Of a stretch of 64,000 nucleotides of DNA, positions 19,258-29,461 are shown piece by piece. This stretch comes from CADEEN01 sp963738425 (GTDB lineage Bacteria > Pseudomonadota > Gammaproteobacteria > Burkholderiales > Burkholderiaceae_C): contig CAVTWT010000037.1 in the NCBI GenBank assembly GCA_963738425.1, positions 1 to 64,000 on the forward strand. The letters run 5' to 3'. Positions within the stretch are counted from its first letter, which is position 1, and every line of letters begins with the position of its first letter. The notes under the pieces are model-generated. The model saw only the letters and a program-made list of their open reading frames with translations. It searched no databases and was not told where the DNA came from. The translations under genes and the position numbers were made by a program.

Positions 19258-19740
19258 GTTGCGTGTTCTCCAAACATCAACTCACACAAGTCGATGCACG
19301 AGAAGCGCAAAGCCCACCAAGGAACCGCCCTGGACCGCGGCTGCGCTGGGTGTCGCCCGGCTAGCGGAGCGAAGTCAGCGCGGCGTTGGCGTTGGCGCGT
19401 GCGTGGCAGCCGGCGCGGGCCAGGGTTCGCGCACGGCCGACCGGCCCCGCGGCGCATCGTGCGCGCGCGGGCAGGAGGTCTTGGTGGGCTGGAACTTCAT
19501 GGTCCGGAGGGCTGAACGCGAATGCAGGCTGGGCCTGCATCCGATAAACCTTGTTCTTTTGTCGCGGCAGGCCTCGAGCCCGCCGTGGGTTGGATTCGCG
19601 TTTCTCTGCCACTCGCGTCGCGCGGCTGCCATGTCACTCTGGGACTGAGGCCCGCGGTGCGCCGCAAGTGTTGCATCACCTCCACGCTGCTCGGGTGCGA
19701 CCGCTAAACTCGTAGCGAATCAAGCACTTACGGCGACAAC
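19258..19740. other. Divergent rne-rluC intergenic region / long rne leader
   Basis: This 483-bp stretch holds no supported gene; the ORFs in it are short and unlike known proteins. RNase E genes characteristically have long structured leaders used for autoregulation, and this region fits that role. A hairpin with arms ATGCAGGC and GCCTGCAT lies at 19522-19540. A 41-codon minus-strand ORF (19500-19375) in the leader lacks a Shine-Dalgarno sequence and is doubtful. Confidence 0.5.
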
Positions 19741-20700
19741 GTGGTCCAAACCATTATAGGGGGCAAAGCGGCGCCGCAGGTGCAGCGGCTGGTCGTCGAT
19801 GAAGGCAGCGAGGGCCAAAGGCTCGACAACTTCCTGATTCGCGTGTTGAAAGGCGTGCCAAAGACCCATGTCTACCGCGTCATCCGCTCGGGCGAGGTGC
19901 GGATCAACAAGGGCCGGGCGGCGGCGGATACGCGGCTGGTGCTGGGCGACGAGATCAGGGTGCCGCCCGTCCGCACCGCCGAGCCCAAGGCCGAAGGCGC
20001 GGTGCCGCCGCGCGAGTTTGCCGTGCTTTTCGAGGACGAGCACCTGCTGGCCATCGACAAGCCGGCCGGCGTCGCGGTGCATGGCGGCTCGGGGGTGAGC
20101 TTCGGCGTCATCGAGCAGTTGCGTCGCGCGCGGCCGGCGGCGAAGTTCCTGGAACTCGTGCATCGCCTGGACAAGGAAACGTCGGGGGTGCTGCTGCTGG
20201 CCAAGAAGCGCAGCGCCCTGACCCACGTGCAGGACCAGTTCCGTGAGCGCGGCACCGTCAAGATCTACGCCGCGCTGGTGATCGGTGCCTGGCCGGCCAG
20301 CAAGAAAGTCATCGATGTTGCGTTGCTGAAGACGCTCGATGCGAAGGGTGAGCGCCATGTGCGCGCGGTGGAGGCGGCCAACGACGAGGCGCGACGCTCG
20401 ATCACGCTGGTCAAGGTGGCGCAGAAGTTCGCCGGGCACACGCTGCTTGATGTGACGCTGAAGACCGGCCGCACGCACCAGATCCGCGTCCACCTTTCGC
20501 ACGAGGGCCACGCCATCGTCGGCGACCCGAAGTACGGCGACTTTGCGGCCAATCGGCTGATGGCGCGCGGTGAGCATCGCTTTGCACGCATGTTCCTGCA
20601 TGCGAAGCACTTGGCTTTCGACCACCCCGCATCGGCGGCGCGCATCATGCTCGACTCCCCGTTGCCTGATGAGTGCACGCGTCTGTTGGAGTTGTTGTGA
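19741..20700 (+). CDS. rluC: 23S rRNA pseudouridine synthase (RluC)
   Basis: The 319-residue protein has an N-terminal S4-like domain (GQRLDNFLIRVLKGVPKTHVY) and the pseudouridine-synthase catalytic motif LVHRLDKETSGVLLLAK with the essential Asp. GRTHQIRVHLSHEGHAIVGD follows. It modifies uridines near 955, 2504 and 2580 of 23S rRNA by family precedent. Adjacency to rne is the usual rluC context. The start is GTG 19741. Confidence 0.93.
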   Translation: MVQTIIGGKAAPQVQRLVVDEGSEGQRLDNFLIRVLKGVPKTHVYRVIRSGEVRINKGRAAADTRLVLGDEIRVPPVRTAEPKAEGAVPPREFAVLFEDEHLLAIDKPAGVAVHGGSGVSFGVIEQLRRARPAAKFLELVHRLDKETSGVLLLAKKRSALTHVQDQFRERGTVKIYAALVIGAWPASKKVIDVALLKTLDAKGERHVRAVEAANDEARRSITLVKVAQKFAGHTLLDVTLKTGRTHQIRVHLSHEGHAIVGDPKYGDFAANRLMARGEHRFARMFLHAKHLAFDHPASAARIMLDSPLPDECTRLLELL

Positions 20701-21353
20701 ACAAGAAATTTGATCTCGTCGTCTTCGACTGGGACGGCACGCTGTTCGACTCCACCGCGCTGATCGTGCGCTGCATCCAGAACGCGTGTGCCGATGTCGG
20801 CGCGCCGGTGCCGAGCGATACCAGCGCCGCCTACGTCATCGGACTTGGCCTGCAGGACGCGCTGCGTCACGTTGCACCGGGCTTGCCCGAAGCGCGTTAC
20901 CCCGAACTCGGCCTGCGCTACCGTCATCACTACTTCGCCAGTCAGCATGAGTTGAGCCTGTTCCCTGGCACGCTCGACATGCTGCATGCGCTGAAGGCGC
21001 GCCAGCATTGCCTGGCCGTGGCCACCGGCAAGAACCGTCGCGGCCTCGACGATGCGCTGGCGCATTCGCAGCTCAAGGGCTTGTTCGACGGCACGCGCAC
21101 CGCTGATGAAACAGCCTCGAAGCCCGACCCGCTGATGCTGCTCGAACTGATGCGTGAGTTCGGTGCCGCCCCCGCGCGCACGCTGATGGTCGGCGACACC
21201 ACCCACGACCTGCTGCTGGCGCGCAACGCCGGCGCGCCGAGCGTGGCCGTGTCGTTCGGTGCGCACGAGCACGAGGCGTTCGCCGAGTTCGGGCCACTGC
21301 ACGTGGCGCACAGCACGCGAGATTTGCACGACTGGTTGCTGGCGAATGCATAG
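20697..21353 (+). CDS. HAD-family hydrolase, phosphoglycolate-phosphatase-like
   Basis: The 218-residue protein starts at GTG 20697, overlapping the rluC stop (GTGA). HAD motif I is VVFDWDGTLFDS, motif II the Thr in AVATGKN, motif III the Lys in TASKPDPLM, and motif IV MVGDTTHDLLLARNAG. It is similar to Gph-type phosphatases that sit next to rluC in many beta-proteobacteria. The substrate is not determinable from sequence. Confidence 0.88.
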   Translation: MNKKFDLVVFDWDGTLFDSTALIVRCIQNACADVGAPVPSDTSAAYVIGLGLQDALRHVAPGLPEARYPELGLRYRHHYFASQHELSLFPGTLDMLHALKARQHCLAVATGKNRRGLDDALAHSQLKGLFDGTRTADETASKPDPLMLLELMREFGAAPARTLMVGDTTHDLLLARNAGAPSVAVSFGAHEHEAFAEFGPLHVAHSTRDLHDWLLANA

Positions 21354-21359
21354 CGTGAC

Positions 21360-21438
21360 GGCCCCTCGCTCGCTGCGCTCGCACTCCCCCGAGGAGAGGC
21401 TCAGGCCGACGCTTGGGGCGGCCCGGCGCTGGCCTGAG
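21360..21438 (+). repeat. Dispersed intergenic hairpin element, copy 5 (HAD-Rieske)
   Basis: This is the clearest copy: a CTCGCTGCGCTCGC lead, CCCCCGAGGAG, then a hairpin with 8-bp arms CTCAGGCC (21400-21407) and GGCCTGAG (21431-21438) around GACGCTTGGGGCGGCCCGG. A linker ORF from ATG 21346, overlapping the HAD stop, runs through it to TGA 21454-21456, just past the start of the Rieske gene. Confidence 0.75.
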
Positions 21439-21439
21439 A

Positions 21440-21459
21440 CCGTCAGACATGTCTGACGG
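21440..21459. promoter_or_regulatory. 20-bp perfect palindrome centred on a start codon
   Basis: CCGTCAGACATGTCTGACGG is a perfect palindrome with the ATG of the Rieske gene at its centre. In mRNA it could fold and hide the start codon; in DNA it could be a repressor site. It follows directly on repeat copy 5. Confidence 0.6.
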
Positions 21460-21856
21460 CGCGCAGTTCCTCTGCCGCAGCGACGATCTGGCAGAACGCG
21501 GCAAGGGTGTCGTCTTCGACGTCATGCTGTGGCGCCAGCCGGCGCGGGCCTTTGCGCTGCGCATCGACGGCCGCGTGGTCGCCTACATCAACCGTTGCGC
21601 CCATGTGCCGACCGAGCTCGACTGGAACCCGGGCGAGTTCCTCGATGCCGAACGCACGACGATCGTCTGCGCGGTCCACGGTGCGCAGTATTCGCCGGCC
21701 AGCGGCCAGTGCCTGGGTGGCCCCTGCGGCCGCGGCCGCCTGATGCCGGTGACGGTCAGCGAGAGCGGCGGCGATGTGACTTGGTATCCTTCCCGCGACA
21801 TTGCGCCGCTGGTTTTCGACGATGCGGCGCCCAACGCAGGACCTGCCTTGCCATGA
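21449..21856 (+). CDS. Rieske [2Fe-2S] ferredoxin-like protein
   Basis: The 135-residue protein has the two Rieske ligand pairs, CAHVP and CAVHGAQYSP, that hold a [2Fe-2S] cluster through two Cys and two His. There is no transmembrane segment, so it is probably a soluble electron carrier or accessory protein. The start codon lies inside the palindrome 21440-21459. It is coupled to the downstream S49 peptidase by ATGA, a common Burkholderiales pairing. Its partner is unknown. Confidence 0.88.
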   Translation: MSDGAQFLCRSDDLAERGKGVVFDVMLWRQPARAFALRIDGRVVAYINRCAHVPTELDWNPGEFLDAERTTIVCAVHGAQYSPASGQCLGGPCGRGRLMPVTVSESGGDVTWYPSRDIAPLVFDDAAPNAGPALP

Positions 21857-22863
21857 ACCCCTCCGACGACTTCGCGCCGACCACGCCGCCGCCTTTGCCG
21901 CCCACCACCAGCGCCACGGCTGCTGCTCCCGCTGCGCCGCGCCCCACGGTCGAGGCCGCGCTCACGACCGTGGCCCGCGCACTGCTGAACGACCGCCGCA
22001 GCGAGCGCCGCTGGCGAGTCTTTTTCCGCCTGGCCTGGCTGGGGATCGTGCTCGCGCTGCTGTGGGCCTTGTTCGTTGCTCGCAATCACGTGTCTGCCCC
22101 AGGGGGGCCGCACACCGCACTGGTGGAAGTGCGCGGCGAGATCGCTGCGGACACCGAGGCCAGCGCCGAGCGCATCGTCGCTGCGCTGAAGAACGCGTTC
22201 GAAGACAAGGCCGCGCAGGCGATCGTGATGCGCATCAACTCGCCGGGCGGCAGCCCCGTGCAGGCCGGCATCGTCAACGACGAGATCAAGCGCCTCAAGG
22301 CCAAGCACAACAAGAAGGTCTATGCGGTGGTCGAGGAGATCTGTGCCTCGGGCGCGTACTACATCGCCGTCGCCGCCGACGAGATCTATGTCGACAAGGC
22401 CAGCCTCGTCGGCAGCATCGGCGTGCTGATGGACGGCTTCGGCTTCACCGGCACGATGGAAAAGCTCGGCGTCGAGCGGCGCCTGCTCACCGCTGGCGAG
22501 AACAAGGGCATGCTCGATCCGTTCTCGCCGCAAAACGAGAAGCAGACGGCGTATGCCAAGGCCATGATCGACCAGATCCACCAGCAGTTCATCAGCGTCG
22601 TCAAGGACGGCCGCGGACCGCGCCTGAAAGAGACCAAGGAGATGTTCTCGGGCCTGTTCTGGAACGGCGAAGAAGCGATCAAGCTCGGCCTGGTGGACAA
22701 GGTCGGCAACCTCGATTTCATTGCCCGCGAAGTGATCAAGGCCGAAGAGATCATCGACTACACGACGCATGACAATCTGGCCGAGCGCTTTGCCAAACGC
22801 TTTGGGGCGGCGATCGGTTACGGCGCTGTCAAGGCGCTGCGCGAGTTGCCAACCTTGCGCTGA
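21853..22863 (+). CDS. S49-family signal peptide peptidase (SppA-like)
   Basis: The 336-residue protein has a Pro/Ala/Thr-rich N-terminus, one membrane anchor (about residues 60-77, FFRLAWLGIVLALLWALFV) and a single S49 protease domain. The catalytic Ser is in EEICASGAYYIA and a Lys general base lies in the MEKLGVERR-GENKGM region. It degrades cleaved signal peptides or membrane fragments at the inner membrane, by family precedent. It is the short, single-domain form rather than the long E. coli form. Confidence 0.9.
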   Translation: MNPSDDFAPTTPPPLPPTTSATAAAPAAPRPTVEAALTTVARALLNDRRSERRWRVFFRLAWLGIVLALLWALFVARNHVSAPGGPHTALVEVRGEIAADTEASAERIVAALKNAFEDKAAQAIVMRINSPGGSPVQAGIVNDEIKRLKAKHNKKVYAVVEEICASGAYYIAVAADEIYVDKASLVGSIGVLMDGFGFTGTMEKLGVERRLLTAGENKGMLDPFSPQNEKQTAYAKAMIDQIHQQFISVVKDGRGPRLKETKEMFSGLFWNGEEAIKLGLVDKVGNLDFIAREVIKAEEIIDYTTHDNLAERFAKRFGAAIGYGAVKALRELPTLR

Positions 22864-23738
22864 TGTCAGACCCAACAGACGCTCTCGGTCCGCTCGTCTC
22901 GGACCGCATGGCGGTCCTGCCGCAGTACCTGTTGCCCAAGCAGGCGCTGACGCTGCTGGCCGGCGAGATCGCGCGGGCACGCGTCGGCGCGCTGACGACG
23001 AAGTTGATCCGCTGGTTCATCGACCGGTACCGAGTCAACATGGCCGAGGCCGCGAACCCCGACCCGGCGGCATATGCAACGTTCAACGACTTCTTCACCC
23101 GCGCCCTCGCGCCCGGCGCGCGTCCGCTGGCGCAGGCGGATCTGGTCAGCCCGGTCGACGGTGCGATCAGCCAGCTCGGCTCGATCGACGGCGATGCGAT
23201 CTTGCAGGCCAAAGGCCACACCTACACGGTGCAGGCAATGGTCGGCGGCGACGCGGAACTCGCGCGGCCGTTCCTCAGCGGCCACTTCGCGACGCTGTAC
23301 CTCTCGCCGAAGGACTACCACCGCATCCACATGCCCTGCGGTGGCACGCTGCGCCGCATGATCCATGTGCCGGGCGATCTGTTTTCGGTCAACCCGACAA
23401 CAGCGCGCGGCGTGCCCGGACTGTTCGCGCGCAACGAGCGCGTTGTCTGCCTGTTCGACAGCGAGCGCGGGCCGTTCGTGCTGGTGCTCGTAGGCGCAAC
23501 GATCGTTGGCAGCATGGCGACCGTCTGGCACGGCGTCGTCAACCCACCGCGGCCGGGCACCGTGCGTGACTGGCGCTATGAAGGCGATCAGGCCATCGTG
23601 TTGAAGCAAGGCGACGAAATGGGCCGCTTCCTGCTCGGCTCGACGGTCGTGCTGCTGTTTCCGCCGGGGCCTCTGGCGTTCAACCCGGTGTGGAAACCGG
23701 GTGGCAGCATCCGCATGGGCGAGGCGATGGCTTCCTAG
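22863..23738 (+). CDS. psd: Phosphatidylserine decarboxylase proenzyme
   Basis: This enzyme makes phosphatidylethanolamine at the inner membrane. The 291-residue proenzyme has VSPVDGAISQLG, HFATLYLSPKDYHRIHMP, and the self-cleavage motif LGSTVVLLFP near the C-terminus, where Ser becomes the pyruvoyl prosthetic group of the alpha chain. It shares one base with the S49 peptidase stop and converges with tdk by a four-base overlap. Confidence 0.93.
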   Translation: MSDPTDALGPLVSDRMAVLPQYLLPKQALTLLAGEIARARVGALTTKLIRWFIDRYRVNMAEAANPDPAAYATFNDFFTRALAPGARPLAQADLVSPVDGAISQLGSIDGDAILQAKGHTYTVQAMVGGDAELARPFLSGHFATLYLSPKDYHRIHMPCGGTLRRMIHVPGDLFSVNPTTARGVPGLFARNERVVCLFDSERGPFVLVLVGATIVGSMATVWHGVVNPPRPGTVRDWRYEGDQAIVLKQGDEMGRFLLGSTVVLLFPPGPLAFNPVWKPGGSIRMGEAMAS

Positions 23739-24343
23739 CCAAACAAGCCCGGTGCCTTCGCCGCATCGTTGGCCTCACTGTAGAAGCAGCGCGGGCAGAC
23801 CGCGCGGTAGCGGTCGTTGCCGCCGATCAGCACCTGCTCGCCGGCGGTGACTCGCGTGCCGTCAGCGCCCAGTCGCACGTTCATCGACGCTTTGCGGCCG
23901 CAGGCGCAGACGGTCTTCATCTCTTCGAGGTCGTCGGCCAGCGTCAGCAGCTCAGCCGCGCCTTCGAAGGCTAGGCCGCGGAAGTCGCTGCGCAGGCCCC
24001 AGCACAGCACTGGGATGTCTTCGCGGTGCGCCAGGCGATGCAACTGCCGCACCTGGTCCCGCGTCAGGAACTGCGCTTCATCGAACAGCAGGCAGGCCGG
24101 CCGACCATGGCCGTGGGTGGCCCACAGCGCCTGCGCATCGAAGACCGTGTCGACGCCGAAGCCCTGTGCCTGCCGCGACAAGCCGAGCCGCGAGCCGATC
24201 GTCCCGGCGCCCCCTCGGTCATCGAGCGCCGCGGTGAACAGGCGGACCTGCATGCCGCGCTCTTCGTAGTTGTGTGCGGCCTGCAGCAGCGCCGTGCTCT
24301 TGCCGGCATTCATCGCGGCATAGCGGAAGTACAGCTTGGCCAT
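23735..24343 (-). CDS. tdk: Thymidine kinase
   Basis: The 202-residue type II thymidine kinase phosphorylates deoxythymidine with ATP in the salvage pathway. The P-loop is AMNAGKSTALLQ, the Walker B region LLFDEAQFLT, and zinc-binding cysteines lie in CACGRKA and CPRCFY. Length and motif order are normal. Confidence 0.95.
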   Translation of the reverse strand: MAKLYFRYAAMNAGKSTALLQAAHNYEERGMQVRLFTAALDDRGGAGTIGSRLGLSRQAQGFGVDTVFDAQALWATHGHGRPACLLFDEAQFLTRDQVRQLHRLAHREDIPVLCWGLRSDFRGLAFEGAAELLTLADDLEEMKTVCACGRKASMNVRLGADGTRVTAGEQVLIGGNDRYRAVCPRCFYSEANDAAKAPGLFG

Positions 24344-24368
24344 GCGCGGCGGTAGCGACTGCGCGCCG

Positions 24369-25124
24369 CTAGGTGCAGTTGGCGTTGTCGACGTCGGTGA
24401 CGTTGTTCACCTTGCCGTTTTCCGAGACGATGCGCAGGCACTTGTTCAAGCTGCGCGACTGCCAGGTCGTGATCGACGCCTTGCCCACCTTGGCTTTGCC
24501 CAGCTGCACGAAGCCGAGCGACTTCATGTCGCGGTCCAGCGTCGCGGAGGGGCGGCCGACCAGGTTGTCGGCGTTGGCGGGTGGCGGCGGAAGGGGTTGT
24601 CCGCTGGAGCCGGCCATGAGCCCGGTGTGGTCGGCCTGTCCAGCGCGGAATCCCGTGGCATACGCCCGGTTGCTCGAAGGCACCGCCGCACGTTCGCGAA
24701 ATCGGTTGTAGCCGTCGCGGTAACCGCGCGCGTAGTCGCGGCCGTCGGGTCGGGCTGCGTTGGCTTCGTGCTTGGCGCGCCCGGCGCGGTAGCCTGTGCG
24801 GTAGCCGCCGTCGCGATCACGGTCGTCCTTGCCGTTCAAACCGTCGCCGTAGCCGCGCACATAGTCATCCGACGCGGGCGCTGATCCCGTGGCCTGGCGC
24901 CGGGCCTGGCCCACGCGGTAGCCTTCGGCATAGTCGCGGCGGCTGCCCTCCTGGTAGCGGCGGGGCAGGTTGTTGTAGCCGTCGCGGTAGCCCAGGTCGT
25001 AGTCGGCGACGCTGCGCGACTCGGCCACCATCACGGGGCCTCCGGGCGCAGCGGCCCAGGCCACTGTCGCGCCCAGCAGCACCAGCGCCAGCATGCTGCC
25101 GCGGTGCCAGATTCGTTGTGCCAT
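24369..25124 (-). CDS. Exported protein with YG-type internal repeats, unknown function
   Basis: The 251-residue product starts at ATG 25124 (GAGGAGA upstream) with a signal peptide (about residues 1-25, LALVLLGATVAWAA). The middle carries six repeats with the pattern Y-x-x-G-[YF]-R-x-G-[YQLR], for example DLGYRDGYNN, EGYRVGQARR, VRGYGDGLNG, RTGYRAGRAK, ARGYRDGYNR and ATGFRAGQAD. A compact C-terminal domain with two Cys (CLRIV ... NANCT) follows. I do not recognise the family. Surface or periplasmic location is inferred. Confidence 0.7.
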   Translation of the reverse strand: MAQRIWHRGSMLALVLLGATVAWAAAPGGPVMVAESRSVADYDLGYRDGYNNLPRRYQEGSRRDYAEGYRVGQARRQATGSAPASDDYVRGYGDGLNGKDDRDRDGGYRTGYRAGRAKHEANAARPDGRDYARGYRDGYNRFRERAAVPSSNRAYATGFRAGQADHTGLMAGSSGQPLPPPPANADNLVGRPSATLDRDMKSLGFVQLGKAKVGKASITTWQSRSLNKCLRIVSENGKVNNVTDVDNANCT

Positions 25125-25228
25125 TGCGTGTCTCCTCTGTGCTTGGATGCAGGGCGCGCATCTAACGGCGACGCATGCCAACCGGTGGACAGCAGCGTTC
25201 TGCCGCTGCCCGCCGGTCGGGGCCTCCT

Positions 25229-25729
25229 TCAAAGCGGCGGGATGCGCAGCAACTGCCCCGGGTAGATCTTGTCCGGGTGCTTCAACATGGGTTTGTTGGC
25301 TTCGAAGATCACCGGGTACTTCATGGCATCGCCGTACATCGTCTTGGCGATCTTGGACAGGGTGTCACCGCTGACCACCGTGTGCCACTGCGACTCGGGC
25401 TCGGGCGCCTCGACAATCAGCATGTCATTGACAGCACCGACGCCGGCGACATTGCCGCAGCACAGCAGCACCTTTTCCTTGGTGGCCTGGTCACCGACCG
25501 TGCCGGCCACGGTCACCGTGCCGCTGGGGGCGTCGAAGGCCACGTCCAGGCCGCTCACGTCGAGGCCCTGCGTGCCGATGTAGTCGGCAATCGCCTTGCC
25601 GGCAGCGGCGCTCATGGCGGCGACGTTCTCCGGCGTCGGCGCGGCCTTGACGGCGGCTTCGGCAGCTTTGGCTTCGCCAATGCCGAACAGTTTTTCGCCT
25701 GCATCCTTGATGAAAGACATCAAACCCAT
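25229..25729 (-). CDS. kbp: BON-LysM protein (Kbp/YgaU-like)
   Basis: The 166-residue protein begins MGLMSFIKDAGEKLFG, almost the start of E. coli Kbp. It has a BON domain (about residues 45-105) and a C-terminal LysM domain (HTVVSGDTLSKIAKTMYGD ... KIYPGQLLRIP). E. coli Kbp is a cytoplasmic potassium-binding protein. ATG 25729 is preceded by AGGAGCAG. An in-frame ATG at 25822 would give an unlikely extension. Confidence 0.88.
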   Translation of the reverse strand: MGLMSFIKDAGEKLFGIGEAKAAEAAVKAAPTPENVAAMSAAAGKAIADYIGTQGLDVSGLDVAFDAPSGTVTVAGTVGDQATKEKVLLCCGNVAGVGAVNDMLIVEAPEPESQWHTVVSGDTLSKIAKTMYGDAMKYPVIFEANKPMLKHPDKIYPGQLLRIPPL

Positions 25730-25836
25730 GGTCTGCTCCTGTGTGATTAGTGAGGTCAAGTGCGATGGTAGCGGTGAATCCCGAATAGGCCCGCCGACCG
25801 GCGAGCGCAGAATCGGCCCCATCAGGAGGCAAGGTC

Positions 25837-27128
<1,292 letters not shown>

Positions 27129-27132
<4 letters not shown>

Positions 27133-28662
27133 GTCGGCGGGCTGAGCTCGTAGAGCGGACTCGCGTCCTGCATGTCGGCGCCGAGATCTACCCCTTCGTC
27201 AAGACCGGCGGCCTGGCCGATGTGATCGGCGCGCTGCCGGAGGCGCTGATCGCTGCAGGCGCGGATGCGCGCGTGCTGCTGCCCGGCTTGCCCGCGCTGA
27301 CGAGCGTGCTGCGCGACGGCAAAACCGTCGGCAGCGTTGCATTGCCCTGGGGCGGCGCGAGCGCCGAGCTGGTCGAAGGCCGGCTCGATGCACCTTCGCT
27401 CGAAAACGTGCACGTCGTTCTGCTGCGCCACGACGCGCTGTATGGGCGCACCGGCACGCCGTATGGCGACGGCAGCGGCCACCCTTTTGCCGACAACCCG
27501 CGCCGCTTCGCGCTGCTCGGCTTGGCCGCAGCGCGCCTGGCTGAAGGTGTGCATCCCGCCTGGCAGCCGCAAGTGCTGCATGCGCACGACTGGCATGCGG
27601 GCCTCGCCTGTGCCTACAACGCGTTCTCGCGCCGTGCCGGCAAGAGCCGCGCAGCCAGCGTGTTCACGATCCACAACCTCGCTTTCCAAGGCGTGTTCGC
27701 GCGAGCGGCATTTGCCGAACTCGGGCTGCCGGCCGACGCCTGGGGCGTGCAGGGCGTCGAGTTCCACGACCAGCTGTCGTTCATGAAAGCCGGCCTGCAC
27801 TACGCCGACCGCGTGACGACCGTCAGCCCGACCTATGCGCGCGAGATCCAGACCAGCGAACTCGGCGCCGGCCTCGACGGCTTGCTGCGAGAACGCAGCG
27901 CCGCCGTCAGCGGCATCCTGAACGGTGTCGACGATGCGGTCTGGGATCCGGCGCATGATCCGCTGGTCGCCGCACATTTCAGCGCGCAGCGCCTCGCCGG
28001 CAAGGCCGAGTGCAAGGCGGCACTGCAGCGTGAATGCGGCCTCGACGTGCAGGACGGCGCGCCGCTGTTCACCGCGGTCAGCCGACTGACGGAGCAAAAG
28101 GGGCTGCAGTTGGTGGCCGGTGCGGTCGATGCGCTGGTCGAGCGGGGCGCGCAACTCGTCGTGCTCGGCAGCGGCGACGCGGCGCTCGAAGACGCTTTCC
28201 GCGCCGCGGCCCACAAGCACCCGCGGCAGGTCTCGTTGCGCCAGGGTTACGACGAAGCGCTGTCGCACCGCATTTTCGCCGCCAGCGATGTCACGCTCGT
28301 GCCATCACGCTTCGAGCCTTGCGGCCTGACGCAGATGTACGCCTTGCGCTATGGCAGCCTGCCACTGGTGCGCCGCACCGGCGGCCTGGCGGACACGGTG
28401 ACCGACTGCACGCTCGAAGACCTCGCCGACGAACGCGCCACCGGCTTCGTCTTCGAGCGCTTCGACACCGACGATCTGATGCGCGCGCTCCGCCGTGCGT
28501 TCACGCTCTGGTCACGGCCGCGCGAATGGCGCGCGGTGCAGAAGCGCGGCGATGTCGCAGCGCTTCGGCTGGGACACCGCTGCCGAGCGCTATCTGGCGC
28601 TCTACCGCGAGGCAGGCGAAGCGCTCAGGCCAGCGCCGGGCCGTCCCCAAGCGTCGGCCTGA
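27129..28662 (+). CDS. glgA: Glycogen synthase (GlgA), frameshifted near the 3' end
   Basis: This GT5 enzyme transfers glucose from ADP-glucose to glycogen. GTG 27129 begins a protein with the KTGGLADVIGALP loop, HAHDWHAGLA, and the C-terminal PSRFEPCGLTQMYALRYG motif. Near 28550 one extra G breaks the frame; removing it yields MSQRFGWDTAAERYLALYREAG and a stop at 28660-28662. The final ten or so codons and the stop lie inside repeat copy 6. Without the correction the frame runs on to 29114 as nonsense. Confidence 0.9.
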
Positions 28663-28702
28663 GCCTCCCCTCGGGGGAGTGCCCGCGCAGCGGGCGAGGG
28701 GT
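28624..28702 (-). repeat. Dispersed hairpin element, copy 6 (glgA 3' end)
   Basis: On the minus strand this copy carries the same 8-bp arms as copy 5 (CTCAGGCC 28624-28631, GGCCTGAG 28656-28663) followed by a CTCCCCTCGGGGGAG block and CGCGCAGCGGGCGAG. It lies between the convergent glgA and gspB-like genes and supplies the corrected glgA stop codon. Confidence 0.7.
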
Positions 28703-28708
28703 TGTCAT

Positions 28709-29446
28709 TCAATGTTTGAGTTCGAAGCGCGCGCCGCGCGCTGAGAGCACGCTGGCCGAGGCGCCGATGCGTTCGATGGTCACGCCGTCGGCCACGGCCT
28801 GGCCTTCGCGCAGCACTTGGCCATTGATGAAGAGCATGCGCGCCGATGGGGTCGGCGAAAAGACGGCACCGCTGATGGCCAGCGGCGGCAGGCTGGCCCG
28901 CACGTCGGCCGGCAACTCGTTGAGCGACGGCACGCGCGGTTCGGCCGGCGCGGCGGGCTTCGGCGTGGGGGGCACAACCACGCGCGCGACCGGTGCAGGT
29001 GCAGGAGCTGGCACGGGCGCGGCGCGCGGGGGCGGTGCAGGTGCGATCGGTGGTGGTGCAGCAGCTGCCAGCGGCGGTGGGTTCGGTGCCGGAGCCTGCG
29101 GCGGCGTCGCCTGAGCGAGCGGCGGCGGAGCGGGAGCAGGCGTCGGTGCGGGCACGGGTGCAGGAAGGGGGGCAGGAAGGGGTGCTGGCGTCACAGGTGT
29201 CGCCGGCTGCTGAGGTGCCTCGGCCATGAGTGGCGGTGTGCGCACGCCACGGTCGGACCACAGCATCCAGGCCAGCGCCGCCGCCAGCAGCACGATCGCT
29301 GCGATCGCCAGTGCTGGCCACGGCAATCCGCGTTCGCGCCGGCCGTGACCGGCAGGACCGTCGAGTGGGTGTGCGTGCAAGCCCGGCACGGCGCTGCGTT
29401 CGCGCTCGGCGTCGGCCTTCTTCAAGGCATCGAGGATGTAGCTCAA
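28709..29446 (-). CDS. GspB-like general secretion pathway protein
   Basis: The 245-residue protein opens MSYILDALKKADAERER, typical of GspB/ExeB proteins, followed by one transmembrane helix (about residues 44-63). A long Pro/Ala-rich linker (about 75-170) and a small C-terminal T2SSB domain (LPPLAISGAVFSPTPSARML ... FELKH) follow. GspB works with the ExeA-type ATPase to assemble the type II secretin through the peptidoglycan. The upstream gene is that ATPase, 15 bases away. Confidence 0.85.
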   Translation of the reverse strand: MSYILDALKKADAERERSAVPGLHAHPLDGPAGHGRRERGLPWPALAIAAIVLLAAALAWMLWSDRGVRTPPLMAEAPQQPATPVTPAPLPAPLPAPVPAPTPAPAPPPLAQATPPQAPAPNPPPLAAAAPPPIAPAPPPRAAPVPAPAPAPVARVVVPPTPKPAAPAEPRVPSLNELPADVRASLPPLAISGAVFSPTPSARMLFINGQVLREGQAVADGVTIERIGASASVLSARGARFELKH

Positions 29447-29461
29447 CGCAGTTCTCCAGGT

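Noticed and set aside
24369..25124. CRISPR-like periodicity in the YG-repeat gene
   Set aside because: The repeats are degenerate at DNA level, vary in spacing and are in frame; they encode protein repeats.
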